Positions 1-12,927 of a DNA stretch of 64,000 bases are shown here, piece after piece. How positions within the stretch are numbered: position 1 is the stretch's first letter; every line of letters begins with the position of its first letter. The stretch covers positions 62,001 through 126,000 of the forward strand of contig NZ_LWHM01000006.1 in assembly GCF_001642735.1 (NCBI RefSeq). The letters run 5' to 3'. This DNA comes from Pseudohongiella nitratireducens. Its GTDB lineage: Bacteria > Pseudomonadota > Gammaproteobacteria > Pseudomonadales > Pseudohongiellaceae. The notes beneath the pieces are model-generated. The model searched no databases. It was not told the DNA's origin and was given only the letters and a program-made list of their open reading frames with translations. The translations under genes and the position numbers were made by a program.

Positions 1-2144
<2,144 letters not shown>

Positions 2145-2155
<11 letters not shown>

Positions 2156-3254
2156 TACAATACTCCTCACATGCCTGTGCGACATTCTCAGCGGCATCCG
2201 GGAATGCAGCAGATCTGGCTGCTTCTGCCATACTGAGCCGCTTTCCAGCATCCTTCATTAACGTTTCCATCACCGATTGCAATACCTCGCTACTGAGCTC
2301 TGATTGCAATAGCATTTCAGCTGCACCGGCTTTCTGCAGTTGTTCAGCATTAACTCGCTGATGATCATCAGTTGCGTAGGGGTACGGGATTAATACCGAT
2401 GGCAACCCAGCAACTGTTATCTCTGCCAGGGTGCCTGCGCCTGCCCGACAAATAACAATATCTGCCCAGGCGTACGCTGCCGGCATATCATCAATAAACT
2501 CGACAACCCTAACACTACCTTCCTCTACACCCGCCTCAGCCAATACTTCTTGAACGCTCTGTACTTTTCCCCGTCCTGCCTGGTGCCAGATAGTCATATT
2601 TTCAGCTGACACCCGACAAGCCATTTCAGCGACTGCCTGGTTGATGGCTGCGGCACCTTGACTTCCTCCGATCACCAGAACCTTTATAGGCAAAATAGTG
2701 GTATCGGTCGGTTCCTGGTTGGTAGATTGCAACTGGCGCTTAATACCACTGCGCACGGGATTACCTGTTTGTGTAACAGTCGCTTTCCCCTTGTTTTTGC
2801 CAGAGAATGTATCCGGGTATGTCGTCATGATTTGCTTAGCAAATGGTGCAAGCAAACGGTTTGTGGTACCAGCAACTGCATTTTGCTCATGTAACAGTAG
2901 CGGGCATCCAAGCAACCAGGCGGCAACCCCCCCCGGACCAGCCACATAACCGCCCATACCCAATACGCAGCAAGGTTTCACTTCCCGCACCACTGCAATG
3001 GCAGCCAGCAAAGAGCGAAACAACATGAACGGCGCCTTCAATAATGCCAGTTTCCCCTTACCGCGCAGACCGTTTACCGGCAACTGATGCACTTTGATAG
3101 ACGTGTCGCCAAGCACACGGTTTTCCATTCCCGAGGGAGTACCGAGCCAATCAATCCGGAAACCTTTTTGCTGCAGTTTTTCAGCCACTGCCAACGCCGG
3201 AAAAATGTGCCCGCCAGTTCCTGCAGCCATGATGAGAACGCTTTTTTCCGTCAT
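2145..3254 (-). CDS. murG: UDP-GlcNAc:lipid I N-acetylglucosaminyltransferase
   Basis: Peripheral membrane GT-B glycosyltransferase that converts lipid I to lipid II on the inner face of the cytoplasmic membrane. The 369-residue protein has the N-terminal glycine-rich loop [13 protein letters not shown], the second loop VIGGSQGA, and the donor-binding motif [12 protein letters not shown]. Length is normal for the family. The start overlaps the ftsW stop by 4 bases, in keeping with the tightly packed operon. Confidence 0.96.
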
Positions 3255-4438
3255 GCCACGTCCTCCTTCTCTGGAACCGGGTTGTTTAATTCATATTCAA
3301 TGCGCAGCAACACACCCATCATGACGCTGCATATCAATAAACTGTTACCCCCGTAACTTAAAAATGGCAGCGTTAAGCCTTTGGTTGGCAGCAGTCCTGT
3401 GTTGACACCAAAATTGATAAAAACCTGAGTGGCAAAAACCATAGAAATGCCATATGCGACACAGCCATGAAACTGTAACCCTGCCCGCTCTGCGGTACGA
3501 CCCAGCTGTAAACCTTTGGCAATCAGCACACTGAAGACCACCAGCACCAGAAGCACTCCGGCCAGCCCCAATTCTTCTGCGACAATTGAGAGAACAAAGT
3601 CAGTATGAGCTTCAGGCAGGAAATACAGTTTCTGCAAACTGTTACCCAGCCCCATACCTAACCATTCTCCCCGACCGAACGCGATGAGCGCCTGCGTCAA
3701 TTGATACCCTTCACCATAAACATACTGCTCAGCCCAGGGGTTCAGGAATGATGTGAGACGTGTGATTACGTAAGGTTTCATGACTGCCAGACCAACCACC
3801 GCTGCAAAACAAACCATCACGATCAGCATGAAGCGGTGTAACCTGGCGCCAGCCAGAAAAAGCATGGTGAACACCGTCGTCATCAGAATGACCATTGCTC
3901 CGTGATCTGGCTCAAAGTGCAACAGCACAATACAGGCCGCCAGAATAACCATGGGTTTAATAAACCCGGCCCAACTGGCATGTAACTCATCCCTGCGCCT
4001 GTGCAGATAAGCTGATATATAGAGCACCATAAACAACTTACACATTTCAGATGGCTGCAGGCGATATACTTTCAAGTCAATCCATCTGGCGCTGCCATTT
4101 ACAACCGTGCCCACACCTGGAATCAGCACTAGAACCAATAGCACTATGGCGAGAATGAGTAGCACAGCACTCGCCCGATACCAGAGAGCCATGTCCACAT
4201 GCGCTGTCGCAAGCATGCAAAACACACCCAGACACATGAAAAACAACTGCCGTTTAAAGAAGTAGAGCGGATCGCCGTAAGTACTATTGGCAATTTCTGT
4301 AGAGGCCGATGTCATCATGACCAGACCGATACCCATCAGCACTATGGTGCAAACCAGCAGGATATTGGGGCGATGATTGATGCTCTGCTCTCTGTCCACC
4401 CGAACAGCACCATGGGCTTTTCTGGCAATAACTGTCAT
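3251..4438 (-). CDS. ftsW: Septal peptidoglycan polymerase FtsW (SEDS family)
   Basis: SEDS-family integral membrane glycosyltransferase that works with FtsI to polymerise septal murein. The 395-residue protein has about ten hydrophobic segments, the conserved GTVVNGSARWI region and LQPSEMCK after it, and the C-terminal PFLSYGGNSL motif typical of FtsW/RodA. It lies between murG and murD with 4-base overlaps on both sides. Position in the dcw cluster, rather than near mrdA, supports FtsW over RodA. Confidence 0.95.
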   Translation of the reverse strand: MTVIARKAHGAVRVDREQSINHRPNILLVCTIVLMGIGLVMMTSASTEIANSTYGDPLYFFKRQLFFMCLGVFCMLATAHVDMALWYRASAVLLILAIVLLVLVLIPGVGTVVNGSARWIDLKVYRLQPSEMCKLFMVLYISAYLHRRRDELHASWAGFIKPMVILAACIVLLHFEPDHGAMVILMTTVFTMLFLAGARLHRFMLIVMVCFAAVVGLAVMKPYVITRLTSFLNPWAEQYVYGEGYQLTQALIAFGRGEWLGMGLGNSLQKLYFLPEAHTDFVLSIVAEELGLAGVLLVLVVFSVLIAKGLQLGRTAERAGLQFHGCVAYGISMVFATQVFINFGVNTGLLPTKGLTLPFLSYGGNSLLICSVMMGVLLRIEYELNNPVPEKEDVA

Positions 4439-5799
4439 TGCAGGCCCTCCGTTGTTGCGACGAACACACGTCCACGGTGGGCAAAATCTTTAAACATGTC
4501 CTGACTCGCACATGCAGGAGAAAGCAGCACAGCATCTCCAGCAATGGCAAGTTCCCTGCATGTACTAATGGCCTCTTCCAGAGACTCGGCAAATTCAGTG
4601 ACGACAGCATCTGCAATAGCATCTGCGATAAGCTGGCGATCACGACCTATAAGCACAACGCGACTGACATAATTTCTCAGCAATGGAACCAACGGCCCGA
4701 AATCTGCCTCTTTAGCCAGCCCACCTGCTATGAGATAAACATCACCCTGAATTTTTTCAGCCACACCGGCAATAGCCTGACACGTGGCACTTACATTGGT
4801 ACCTTTAGAGTCATTATAGTAATCAACACCACGTAAAGATCGAACCCATTGACAACGGTGCGGCAGCCCCTGAAACTGTTTTAAAGTCTCCACGGCGTAA
4901 ACCAAAGGAATACCAATTTGCATCGCAACAGCCAGCGCAACCATGGCATTGGCGACATTGTGCCGACCAACCAGTTTCATTTCATCCAGTGCAATTAAGC
5001 AGTCTTCACCTTTAACCAGCCACTCACGCTCTTCCAGGACTCTGATACCGAATTCATTACTCAGGGGAATATCAAATCCGATGCTGATCACCTCACCACC
5101 AAAAGTCCCAGGTGGCAGAGTGGACTCGTCATTACGATTCACAACAGCTGTTTTACAGCCATCAAAAATTCTCAGCTTGGCTTGCCTGTATTCATGCATG
5201 GACTCGTAGCGGTCCATATGGTCTTCACTGATATTCAGAATAGCGGCAATATCAGCATTTAAATGCTGTGTTGTTTCCAGCTGGAAAGAAGATAACTCCA
5301 GCAGATATATTTCACGCTCCTCACTACTCAGCATATCCAGTGCTGGCATACTGGCTCTTCCGTCCAGGTTGCCACCAACACCCATATTCAGGCCGGCATG
5401 TTGCGCCATTTCCGCAAGCAGCGTCACCACTGTGCTTTTACCATTGGAACCTGTTATGGCAACAAGTGGCTGTTTGCAATAATGACGAAAAATATCGATA
5501 TCACCGGTAACAGGAATACCCGAATTAATTGCCTTTGCAATCTCCGGTGTTGCCAGACTGACACCCGGACTCACCACCAGTTCATCTGCAGAAAGTAAGG
5601 TCTCTTCCGAAAAGCCGCCCAGCTCAACATCTACAAATGGAAACTCGACTTCTAATGTGGCAAGACATGGTGGGCTAAACCGACTATCCACTACCCGGAA
5701 GGGAATGCCCTGAGCATGGAAAAAACGCGCACAGGAAAGCCCTGTCGATCCCAGACCGACAATGACTTTGTACTGCTGTCTTTCCTGCCTTGTTACCAT
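4435..5799 (-). CDS. murD: UDP-N-acetylmuramoyl-L-alanine--D-glutamate ligase
   Basis: Adds D-glutamate to UDP-MurNAc-L-Ala. The 454-residue product shows the N-terminal Rossmann-type start VIVGLGSTGLSCARFF, the ATP-binding loop GSNGKSTVVT, the NISEDHMDRY motif, and the C-terminal YNDSKGTN motif of Mur ligases. Length fits the family. It follows mraY with a 25-base gap, one of the few spaced junctions in this operon. Confidence 0.96.
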   Translation of the reverse strand: MVTRQERQQYKVIVGLGSTGLSCARFFHAQGIPFRVVDSRFSPPCLATLEVEFPFVDVELGGFSEETLLSADELVVSPGVSLATPEIAKAINSGIPVTGDIDIFRHYCKQPLVAITGSNGKSTVVTLLAEMAQHAGLNMGVGGNLDGRASMPALDMLSSEEREIYLLELSSFQLETTQHLNADIAAILNISEDHMDRYESMHEYRQAKLRIFDGCKTAVVNRNDESTLPPGTFGGEVISIGFDIPLSNEFGIRVLEEREWLVKGEDCLIALDEMKLVGRHNVANAMVALAVAMQIGIPLVYAVETLKQFQGLPHRCQWVRSLRGVDYYNDSKGTNVSATCQAIAGVAEKIQGDVYLIAGGLAKEADFGPLVPLLRNYVSRVVLIGRDRQLIADAIADAVVTEFAESLEEAISTCRELAIAGDAVLLSPACASQDMFKDFAHRGRVFVATTEGLQ

Positions 5800-5824
5800 G
5801 TAGATGCCTATACTTACTTTAAGG

Positions 5825-6907
5825 TCAACGTAATTTCAGTGTCGCCAAGCCAAACAGAACCAGCATGACCGTGATAATCCAGAACCGAACAATTACGCGT
5901 GGCTCAGGCCACCCTTTAAGTTCAAAGTGGTGGTGAATAGGTGCCATGCGAAAAATACGCTTCTTGGTCAACTTGTAGGAAGCAACCTGCAAAATCACTG
6001 ACACGGTTTCCATCACAAAGATGCCACCCATAATGAAAAGAACAATTTCATGCCTGGCAATGACGGCTACGATTCCCAACGCAGCACCAAGTGCCAACGC
6101 TCCCACATCACCCATGAATACCTGGGCCGGATAGGTGTTGAACCAAAGGAAACCAAGCCCAGCCCCCACGATTGCCCCGCAGAAAATAACCAGCTCACCC
6201 GCTCCCGTTACAAACGGAATATTCAGGTAGGCAGAGAATTCAGCGTGGCCAACCAGGTACGCAATAATACCGAGTGCGCCACCGACCATCACGGTTGGCA
6301 GAATAGCCAGACCGTCCAGACCATCTGTCAGGTTGACGGCGTTACTGCTACCCACAATGACAAAATAGCTGACAACCACATACAGAATCCCGACATCGAG
6401 AGAGACATCTTTAAAGAAAGGGATAATGTAGGACGTCTGTACGGGGTCTGTTGCCGTCATGTACAAATAAACAGCTGCTGTCAGACCGATAGCAGATTGC
6501 CAGAAGTACTTCCAGCGAGCAGGAAGTCCGGTAGGATCCTTGCGGAACACTTTGCGGTAATCATCTACCCAGCCAACTGCTCCAAAAGACAGTGTCACGG
6601 CTAACGATACCCAGACATAAGGGTTGCGCAGATCAGCCCATAAGATTGTGCTTAAAGCGATACCAACCAGAATCAGGGCTCCGCCCATTGTTGGCGTGCC
6701 AGCTTTGGACAAATGACTTTCCGGGCCATCATCACGCACCACCTGACCAATCTGACGGATACTCAATCGACGTATCATCCAGGGACCAACCATCAGGGCG
6801 ACAATCAACGCTGTCAACACACCCATGATGGTTCTGACAGTAATGTACTGAAACACGGTGAAACCGCTATAGAACTGTGCCAAATACTCGGATAACAAGA
6901 CCAACAT
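5825..6907 (-). CDS. mraY: Phospho-N-acetylmuramoyl-pentapeptide transferase
   Basis: Integral membrane enzyme that moves phospho-MurNAc-pentapeptide to undecaprenyl phosphate, forming lipid I. The 360-residue protein has about ten membrane segments and the diagnostic motifs [10 protein letters not shown], the DDYRK aspartates, [19 protein letters not shown], and the histidine motif MAPIHHHFE. The length equals that of E. coli MraY. Its ATG shares one base with the murF stop (TGATG), implying coupled translation. Confidence 0.97.
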   Translation of the reverse strand: MLVLLSEYLAQFYSGFTVFQYITVRTIMGVLTALIVALMVGPWMIRRLSIRQIGQVVRDDGPESHLSKAGTPTMGGALILVGIALSTILWADLRNPYVWVSLAVTLSFGAVGWVDDYRKVFRKDPTGLPARWKYFWQSAIGLTAAVYLYMTATDPVQTSYIIPFFKDVSLDVGILYVVVSYFVIVGSSNAVNLTDGLDGLAILPTVMVGGALGIIAYLVGHAEFSAYLNIPFVTGAGELVIFCGAIVGAGLGFLWFNTYPAQVFMGDVGALALGAALGIVAVIARHEIVLFIMGGIFVMETVSVILQVASYKLTKKRIFRMAPIHHHFELKGWPEPRVIVRFWIITVMLVLFGLATLKLR

Positions 6908-8292
6908 CAGCAGGCCCCCTCTGTTTTCAATGCAGTAACCACGGTATCCATCGCAGCACTACGAGAACCTTTAACCAATGCAACTTTATTTGTATCCAGG
7001 CTATTGATGGCAAAATCAATCAATGACTGGCGACTTTCAAACCATTGCCCGCCATGACCGAAAGAATCGATTGCTTGTTTACTAAGCAAACCTGTTGCCC
7101 ACACCTCAGCAACACCAGCGGCTTTTGCGTATTCGCCCACACGGCGATGAGCCAGTTCTGCTTCACCCCCCATTTCCGCCATGTCACCCATGATAAGTAT
7201 TGAGGTTTTTCCTTTTTCGTCGGCGCTACTCACCAGTACATCGATAGCTGCTCGAAATGAATTGGGGCTGGCGTTATAGCTGTCATCAATAAGAGTGCAG
7301 CCTCCACAGCCAGATACATCACTAAGCCGGCCTTTCACCGCCTTCATTCTAGACAGTGCAAGTTGTACTGAACGTGCTGTGGCGCCAGCAGACAATGCCA
7401 AGGAAGCAGCGGCAACTGCATTAGCGACATTATGAGAACCAGGCAGGGGCAATAAACACGATATTTCCAGACCTTCAGGGCCGCGCAGGACAAACCGGGA
7501 CTCCCCTCCTGAGCACTCCAGTTGCGTTGCCAGGTAATCAACCGCCCCCGCTTTCGATTCATCTATTGAGAACAACACAACAGTTCTCTGTCCGGCTCTT
7601 GTCTTCCAGACTTCCACACTTGGGTCATCAGCATTGAGCACAACGACTTTTGTCGACTCAGCAGAATCGATAATTTCTCCTTTCGCTTCGACAACCCCGA
7701 GCAGGCTTCCGAACCCTTCCAGGTGTGTTTCTGATGCATTATTGATTAGTACAACCTCAGGGTCAGTCAACATTGCTGTCCAGGCAATTTCACCAGCGCT
7801 GTTGGCACCTAACTCAATCACGGCTCGCTCGTGATGCGCATCCATTGCCAACAGCGTTAACGGCGCACCAACCGTATTATTCAAATTTCCTTTCGTATAG
7901 TGAGTACTGAACTCTTCTGAAAGAATGCGCTGTGTCATTTCTTTCACAGACGTTTTACCCTGTGATCCAGTTAACGCAACAACGATTGCTCGCGATTGTT
8001 TGCGGTTCAGATAACCCAACCAGCCCAGTGCTTTCTCAGTATTGCCAACCTGCAACTGGGGCACATCAAGACCAGGTTGCAACTGGCTGACAATCAGGCC
8101 ACATGCACCGCTTGATACAGCCTGCTCAGCGAACTGGTTGCCATCGAAGTTATCCCCCTGCAAGGCAACAAACAAATCACCTGCTGAAAGTGAACGGGAG
8201 TCTGTGCTGACTTTATTGAACACCACATCCCTGCCATGTAAATGTGCTGGCATAACTGATTGCAATTCAGAAAGTTTCAACTCAGAGATCAT
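6907..8292 (-). CDS. murF: UDP-MurNAc-tripeptide--D-alanyl-D-alanine ligase
   Basis: Adds the D-Ala-D-Ala dipeptide to the UDP-MurNAc tripeptide, finishing the cytoplasmic precursor. The 461-residue product has the P-loop [10 protein letters not shown], the [12 protein letters not shown] region and the C-terminal [10 protein letters not shown] motif of MurF. The frame is open to 8349, but the ATG at 8292 ([10 protein letters not shown]) matches family N-termini and gives an 11-base overlap with murE, the same pattern as murC/murG. Confidence 0.95.
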   Translation of the reverse strand: MISELKLSELQSVMPAHLHGRDVVFNKVSTDSRSLSAGDLFVALQGDNFDGNQFAEQAVSSGACGLIVSQLQPGLDVPQLQVGNTEKALGWLGYLNRKQSRAIVVALTGSQGKTSVKEMTQRILSEEFSTHYTKGNLNNTVGAPLTLLAMDAHHERAVIELGANSAGEIAWTAMLTDPEVVLINNASETHLEGFGSLLGVVEAKGEIIDSAESTKVVVLNADDPSVEVWKTRAGQRTVVLFSIDESKAGAVDYLATQLECSGGESRFVLRGPEGLEISCLLPLPGSHNVANAVAAASLALSAGATARSVQLALSRMKAVKGRLSDVSGCGGCTLIDDSYNASPNSFRAAIDVLVSSADEKGKTSILIMGDMAEMGGEAELAHRRVGEYAKAAGVAEVWATGLLSKQAIDSFGHGGQWFESRQSLIDFAINSLDTNKVALVKGSRSAAMDTVVTALKTEGAC

Positions 8293-9823
8293 TGGCAACC
8301 TCCCTGCGGCGAATAGCCAATCGCGCCTGTGCAGCATCACTAAAGACACTGCGTTTACCAGCTACATCCTGATATGTCTCATGCCCTTTCCCTGCAATCA
8401 GGACAACATCCCCCGATTTTGCCTGTTGAATGGCATGATCAATTGCGAGAGATCTGTCACGCTGAACCACGACAGATTTGTCAGAAGAAAAGCCTCGCAT
8501 AATTTGCGTAATGATCTGATCCGGGTCTTCCATCCTCGGATTATCATCAGTGACCACAATCTGGGTCGCATACCGTTCAGCAACCTCAGCCATCATGGGA
8601 CGCTTGCCATTGTCACGATCACCACCACAGCCAAACACACACCAGACCTGGCCGCGTGCATGTTGACGAACAGCCTGTAACGCACACTCCAGGCCTGCTG
8701 GTGTATGTGCATAATCAACAACAGCAGCAACGCCATCACACGTACCAACAAGCTCCATCCGACCTGTTACTGGCAACAGCGATTCTATCTGCGTGGCAAC
8801 TTCTGCCAGAGAAAACTTTTCCCCCAGACTCATCACCGTTGCCAGGCTGGTCAGAACATTACTGAAATTAAATGCACCCAGCAGTTTACCTTTCAGCTCA
8901 GTCTCTCCCCAGGGCGTTACCACAGTTGCCTGGTAACCACTGGTATCAAAACTCAGACTGCTGGCATATATGTCTGCCCGCTGGCTGGCCATGCTGTAAG
9001 TCAAACTGTTGGCCGTTCGAGGTAATGCGTCGAGCATCATCACTGCATACTGATCGTCGGCATTTACAATTCCCGTCTTAAGCTCTGTTTGCTCAAACAA
9101 CCGGCGCTTGCATGCAGCATAAGCCTCCATACTGCCGTGATAGTCGATATGGTCGCGGGTCAGGTTGGTGAATACAGCAATATCAGTTTTTGTTCCTGCA
9201 GTTCGGTATTGATGCAACCCTTGCGATGAAACTTCCATTGCAACATAACCGGCACCTGCACCAGAAAGTTCTGACAGACAGGCCTGTAACGCAATCGCAT
9301 CAGGAGTCGTATAGCCAGTATCAGATAATGCAGGGTAAATACCTGCTCCCATCGTTCCTACTACACCGCATTGCTTGCCCAGTCCGGACAAAATCTGAGC
9401 CACGAACTGAGTGCAGCTGGTTTTGCCATTAGTACCCGTGATCCCGATAACAGACATTTTTTCTGAGGGGCAACCATAATAACGCGAAGCCATCACCCCG
9501 ATCTTTGTTCTTAAATCATCGACTACCAGAACCGGAATACCACTGCTATCACGGTAATGAGTTTCCCAATCACCACCTGCCTGCACGATAACCGCTGCAG
9601 CGCCTGAAGAAATGGCTGCTGGCACATAATCCCTGGCGTCATGATGGCGGCCAAACAATGCCAGATACAGATTACCTTCACGAACCTGACGGCTATCCTG
9701 GACGATGCCTGTGATCTCAATATCCGGGCACCCCATATCCACCAGGGCCTGATTGAGGGATGGCTCCAGCAAGGTGCTAAGTTCTGTCATTCTTAATGTC
9801 GAGCACACTGTTGTCACGCTCAC
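8282..9823 (-). CDS. murE: UDP-MurNAc-L-Ala-D-Glu--meso-diaminopimelate ligase
   Basis: Adds the third stem-peptide residue. The P-loop GTNGKTSCTQ and the YAHTPAG motif identify a Mur ligase, and the DNPR motif (in VVTDDNPRMEDP) is the known marker for meso-diaminopimelate specificity, so a standard Gram-negative murein is expected. The listed GTG start at 9823 overlaps the ftsI stop (GTGA) and gives 513 residues. An ATG at 9790 (MTELSTLLEP) is an equally good candidate, closer to family N-termini, and would give 502 residues. Confidence 0.95.
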   Translation of the reverse strand: MSVTTVCSTLRMTELSTLLEPSLNQALVDMGCPDIEITGIVQDSRQVREGNLYLALFGRHHDARDYVPAAISSGAAAVIVQAGGDWETHYRDSSGIPVLVVDDLRTKIGVMASRYYGCPSEKMSVIGITGTNGKTSCTQFVAQILSGLGKQCGVVGTMGAGIYPALSDTGYTTPDAIALQACLSELSGAGAGYVAMEVSSQGLHQYRTAGTKTDIAVFTNLTRDHIDYHGSMEAYAACKRRLFEQTELKTGIVNADDQYAVMMLDALPRTANSLTYSMASQRADIYASSLSFDTSGYQATVVTPWGETELKGKLLGAFNFSNVLTSLATVMSLGEKFSLAEVATQIESLLPVTGRMELVGTCDGVAAVVDYAHTPAGLECALQAVRQHARGQVWCVFGCGGDRDNGKRPMMAEVAERYATQIVVTDDNPRMEDPDQIITQIMRGFSSDKSVVVQRDRSLAIDHAIQQAKSGDVVLIAGKGHETYQDVAGKRSVFSDAAQARLAIRRREVANDL

Positions 9824-11547
9824 CTCGCTGTTAGTGTCATGACATTCTCAGGGGAAACCCGATCAGGTGTAACATCCATTAACCTCATGGCACCTGCCGC
9901 TATACGAGCAAACACCGGTGCAGCTACCTGGCCACCGTACTGTTCTCTTCCCTGGGGTTCATTTATTACAATGACAACGACAATTTCCGGATCATCTGCC
10001 GGTATAAAACCTGCAAACATTGAATTATGGAGGCGGGAGTCATAACCATTTGCACCGACCACCCTGGCTGTACCGGTTTTCCCGGCAATGCTGTAAAAAG
10101 GTACGGCTGCGCTATCACCACCACCTTGCTCTGGATCAACCACAGCTTTTAACATGCCGGTAACCTGAGCAACCACATCTTCATCAATGACTCGTTGCGG
10201 AGCAGCTGCACCATCCATTTCATTGCCATTTTTGAGAAAGGTAACAGGCACTTTTAAACCATCATTAGCAATAACCGAATATGCCTGAGCAAGCTGCAAG
10301 GCAGATGTAGACATACCGTAACCGAACGAGAGTGTTGCCACCTCTATGTCATGCCAGACCCTGTGATTTGGCATGACACCTGCCCTTTCCCCAGGAAAAC
10401 CACTAGCCGGATTTTCACCAAACCCCACACGCAGCAGCACATCCCGCAACGCTTCATGCCCAAGATCAAGCGCAATTTTTGCTGAGGCGACATTACTGGA
10501 GTTCACCAGCATCTCTTCCAGGGAAATTTCGCCAAAGTCCTGTCCTCGGTCGGAAACCCAGTCACGACCAACCCGCATTCTTCCCGGAGAAGTATTGATC
10601 ATTGTGCCGGGCGTGTACCGACCAGACTCTATGGCGGCGATCGCAGTGAAGGTTTTAAGCGTTGAACCGGGTTCAAATAAATCAGTGATGGCACGGTTAC
10701 GTAGCGCACCAAAATCAGAGATGTTGCTACGATTATGAGGGTTGAATGAAGGCTGGTTGACCATTGCCAGAACTTCGCCCGTTCCAGCTTTGAGAACAAC
10801 AGCAGACGCAGAGCGAGCCTGCCTGTATATATAGGCTTCTTTCAATTCTCGGTATGCCAGATTCTGTAACTGGAAGTCGAGACTCAACGCGAGCGAATTG
10901 CCTGGCTGTGCACTTTCCAGGGTGTCCAGTTCCCTGACAATTTTTCCGCGACGATCTTTTACAACCTGCTTGCTGCCGGGGATGCCTTTCAGCCACTCAT
11001 CATAAGCAAGCTCCAGGCCTTCCTGGCCAATATCATCGATATTACTAAAACCAAGCGCATGCGCAGTGACTTCTGCCTGAGGATAATAACGCTGGTATTC
11101 CTGGCGGGCATATACGCCATCGATATCGAGACCCAGAACTGCATCTGCATCCGCAGGTGGCATTCTGCGCTCGACATACATGAATTCCCGACCAGCGTTA
11201 CTTTGCACACTTGAAATCAGACTTTCTGCATCAAGCGATAATGCGTCCGCCAGTCGGGTAATCTCTGCTGGCTTATCAGCAATTTGTCGGGGATTAACCC
11301 AGATTGATTTTACTGGTGTACTGATTGCCAGGGGCTCGCCATTGCGATCGGTAATCATACCGCGATGAGCAACCAGAGGCTCTGTTCTGACTGTTCTGGC
11401 ATCCCCCTGGCCCTGAAGAAAATCCCTCTCCAGCAGAATCAGCGAGGCAAGTTTCCACAACACAGCAACAACAGCCAGAAGCAGGCAGACCCGCACCAGC
11501 GTCAAACGCCAAATACCAATAATTTCTTCTGATTTATCCTGGCTCAT
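9820..11547 (-). CDS. ftsI: Septal peptidoglycan transpeptidase (PBP3)
   Basis: Class B penicillin-binding protein that cross-links septal murein, partner of FtsW, FtsL and FtsB. The 575-residue protein has a short cytoplasmic tail, one membrane anchor at about residues 15-37, a dimerisation region beginning at HRGMITDRNG, and the transpeptidase domain with active-site S295-T-L-K298, S350-S-N352 and K490-T-G492. It overlaps ftsL by 4 bases upstream and murE by 4 bases downstream. Confidence 0.97.
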   Translation of the reverse strand: MSQDKSEEIIGIWRLTLVRVCLLLAVVAVLWKLASLILLERDFLQGQGDARTVRTEPLVAHRGMITDRNGEPLAISTPVKSIWVNPRQIADKPAEITRLADALSLDAESLISSVQSNAGREFMYVERRMPPADADAVLGLDIDGVYARQEYQRYYPQAEVTAHALGFSNIDDIGQEGLELAYDEWLKGIPGSKQVVKDRRGKIVRELDTLESAQPGNSLALSLDFQLQNLAYRELKEAYIYRQARSASAVVLKAGTGEVLAMVNQPSFNPHNRSNISDFGALRNRAITDLFEPGSTLKTFTAIAAIESGRYTPGTMINTSPGRMRVGRDWVSDRGQDFGEISLEEMLVNSSNVASAKIALDLGHEALRDVLLRVGFGENPASGFPGERAGVMPNHRVWHDIEVATLSFGYGMSTSALQLAQAYSVIANDGLKVPVTFLKNGNEMDGAAAPQRVIDEDVVAQVTGMLKAVVDPEQGGGDSAAVPFYSIAGKTGTARVVGANGYDSRLHNSMFAGFIPADDPEIVVVIVINEPQGREQYGGQVAAPVFARIAAGAMRLMDVTPDRVSPENVMTLTAR

Positions 11548-11882
11548 GGTTGCACCACCACAACGTTGGACCAGTCAGGAACTTTCATATCCAGTTCTTC
11601 ACTGGCTTTTCGTTCGATTCTGTCATCAACACCGAAAGTGCTTTGCTCAATGAGCAGTTGCCCCCACTTCACTTCCATGTCGTTTTTCAACTCCAGTTCC
11701 TGCTGGAGCTCTTGAAAGGCCAGGCGACTTTCAAAACTAACTAATACGATCGCTGTTGCGCTCACCATCACAGCCATCAGCATAACGAATAATGTCAGAT
11801 TCTGACGGGCGCCCAGCAGCAACCAGCGCAGCACGGTAGCGCGCTCAGTTCGCTGCTTGTTATGTGGTGTTGTGCCTGCCAT
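11544..11882 (-). CDS. ftsL: Cell division protein FtsL
   Basis: Small bitopic divisome protein of 112 residues: basic cytoplasmic N-terminus, one membrane segment around residues 33-52 (LTLFVMLMAVMVSATAIVLV) and a periplasmic coiled-coil stretch rich in E, L and Q (FQELQQELELKNDMEVKWGQ). Sequence conservation in FtsL is low, so the call rests on size, topology, the WGQL motif and its place between rsmH and ftsI. There is an 81-base gap to rsmH, larger than usual for this junction. Confidence 0.93.
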   Translation of the reverse strand: MAGTTPHNKQRTERATVLRWLLLGARQNLTLFVMLMAVMVSATAIVLVSFESRLAFQELQQELELKNDMEVKWGQLLIEQSTFGVDDRIERKASEELDMKVPDWSNVVVVQP

Positions 11883-11963
11883 CTTTTGCCCATCCTGGAG
11901 CGATTATTCTTACTCATTGCGTATTGCTGTTTTCAGCAATCCGTTTACTTGCCAGACCCTGGC

Positions 11964-12896
11964 TTACTTTTTTTCTGCCACCCTCATAACTGCACTTCTT
12001 GCCCTTGGGTTAACAGTGGTTTCTTCTCGTTCAGGCATAATCGCTTTGCCAATCTTTTTAAGCGATACCTGACGCTCTTCATCCATAATAGGAACACCTC
12101 TCGGTATTGGTTCACCCTGGCTATGACGACGAATGAACTGCTTAACTATTCGATCCTCCAGTGAATGAAAACTGATCACCACCAGCCGACCGCCTGGACG
12201 CAACCAACTGATAACCTGTTCCAGCAATTCAGTGACATCTGACAGCTCGTTGTTAACGTGGATCCTTATAGCCTGAAACGCTCGTGTCGCCGGATGCTTA
12301 TGCCGTTCCCAGGCCGGGTTGGCCTCTTTCACTATTTCCGCCAACTGCAAGGTGCGTGTTATGCGTTGCTCTGCCCTGGCTTTCACAATGGCTTTAGCAA
12401 TTCGCCGGGAAAAGCGCTCCTCACCAAAGTGATAAAGCACATCTGCAATTTCGGATTCAGCTGCATTCATGATCCACTCTGAAGCTGACACCCCATCCTG
12501 GGGGTTCATCCGCATGTCCAGCGGCCCATCCTGGGTAAAACTGAAACCACGCTCTGCTTCATCCAGTTGCGGCGATGAAACTCCCAGATCAAGCAGCACG
12601 CCATCAAGTTTGCCTAACCAGTCTCTTGATCGCAGTTCATCACCGATCCCGGCAAACGAACATTGCTTAACCGAAAAACGGGCATCACTGGCTGCAAGTT
12701 CACGAGCTGACTCAATTGCCCTCGGATCTTTATCAATACCCAGTAACTGCCCGTTTTCTGACAACCTGCTAAGGATTTCTCGTGAGTGCCCGCCCCGGCC
12801 ATACGTGCCATCGATATAAATGCCGCTGCTATCTGATACCAGCTGATCAACAGCAGGTTTCAACAAAACAGTTTCATGTTTCTGCAATGCAGTCAT
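11964..12896 (-). CDS. rsmH: 16S rRNA (cytosine-1402-N4)-methyltransferase
   Basis: SAM-dependent methyltransferase (formerly MraW) that makes N4-methylcytidine at position 1402 of 16S rRNA. The 310-residue product starts HETVLLKPAVD, has the SAM-binding motif DGTYGRGGHS, DKDPRAI, LLDLGVSSPQLD and the C-terminal VISFHSLEDRIVKQF. It is the second gene of the dcw operon, 31 bases after mraZ. RsmI, which modifies the 2'-OH of the same nucleotide, is encoded only about 1.3 kb away. Confidence 0.97.
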   Translation of the reverse strand: MTALQKHETVLLKPAVDQLVSDSSGIYIDGTYGRGGHSREILSRLSENGQLLGIDKDPRAIESARELAASDARFSVKQCSFAGIGDELRSRDWLGKLDGVLLDLGVSSPQLDEAERGFSFTQDGPLDMRMNPQDGVSASEWIMNAAESEIADVLYHFGEERFSRRIAKAIVKARAEQRITRTLQLAEIVKEANPAWERHKHPATRAFQAIRIHVNNELSDVTELLEQVISWLRPGGRLVVISFHSLEDRIVKQFIRRHSQGEPIPRGVPIMDEERQVSLKKIGKAIMPEREETTVNPRARSAVMRVAEKK

Positions 12897-12927
12897 TTCG
12901 CACCGGCTCCGGCTTTTGGCACTGCGT

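Noticed and set aside
8042-8680. Plus-strand frame of 212 codons opposite murF and murE
   Set aside because: Shadow of conserved genes on the other strand; no domain or ribosome site.
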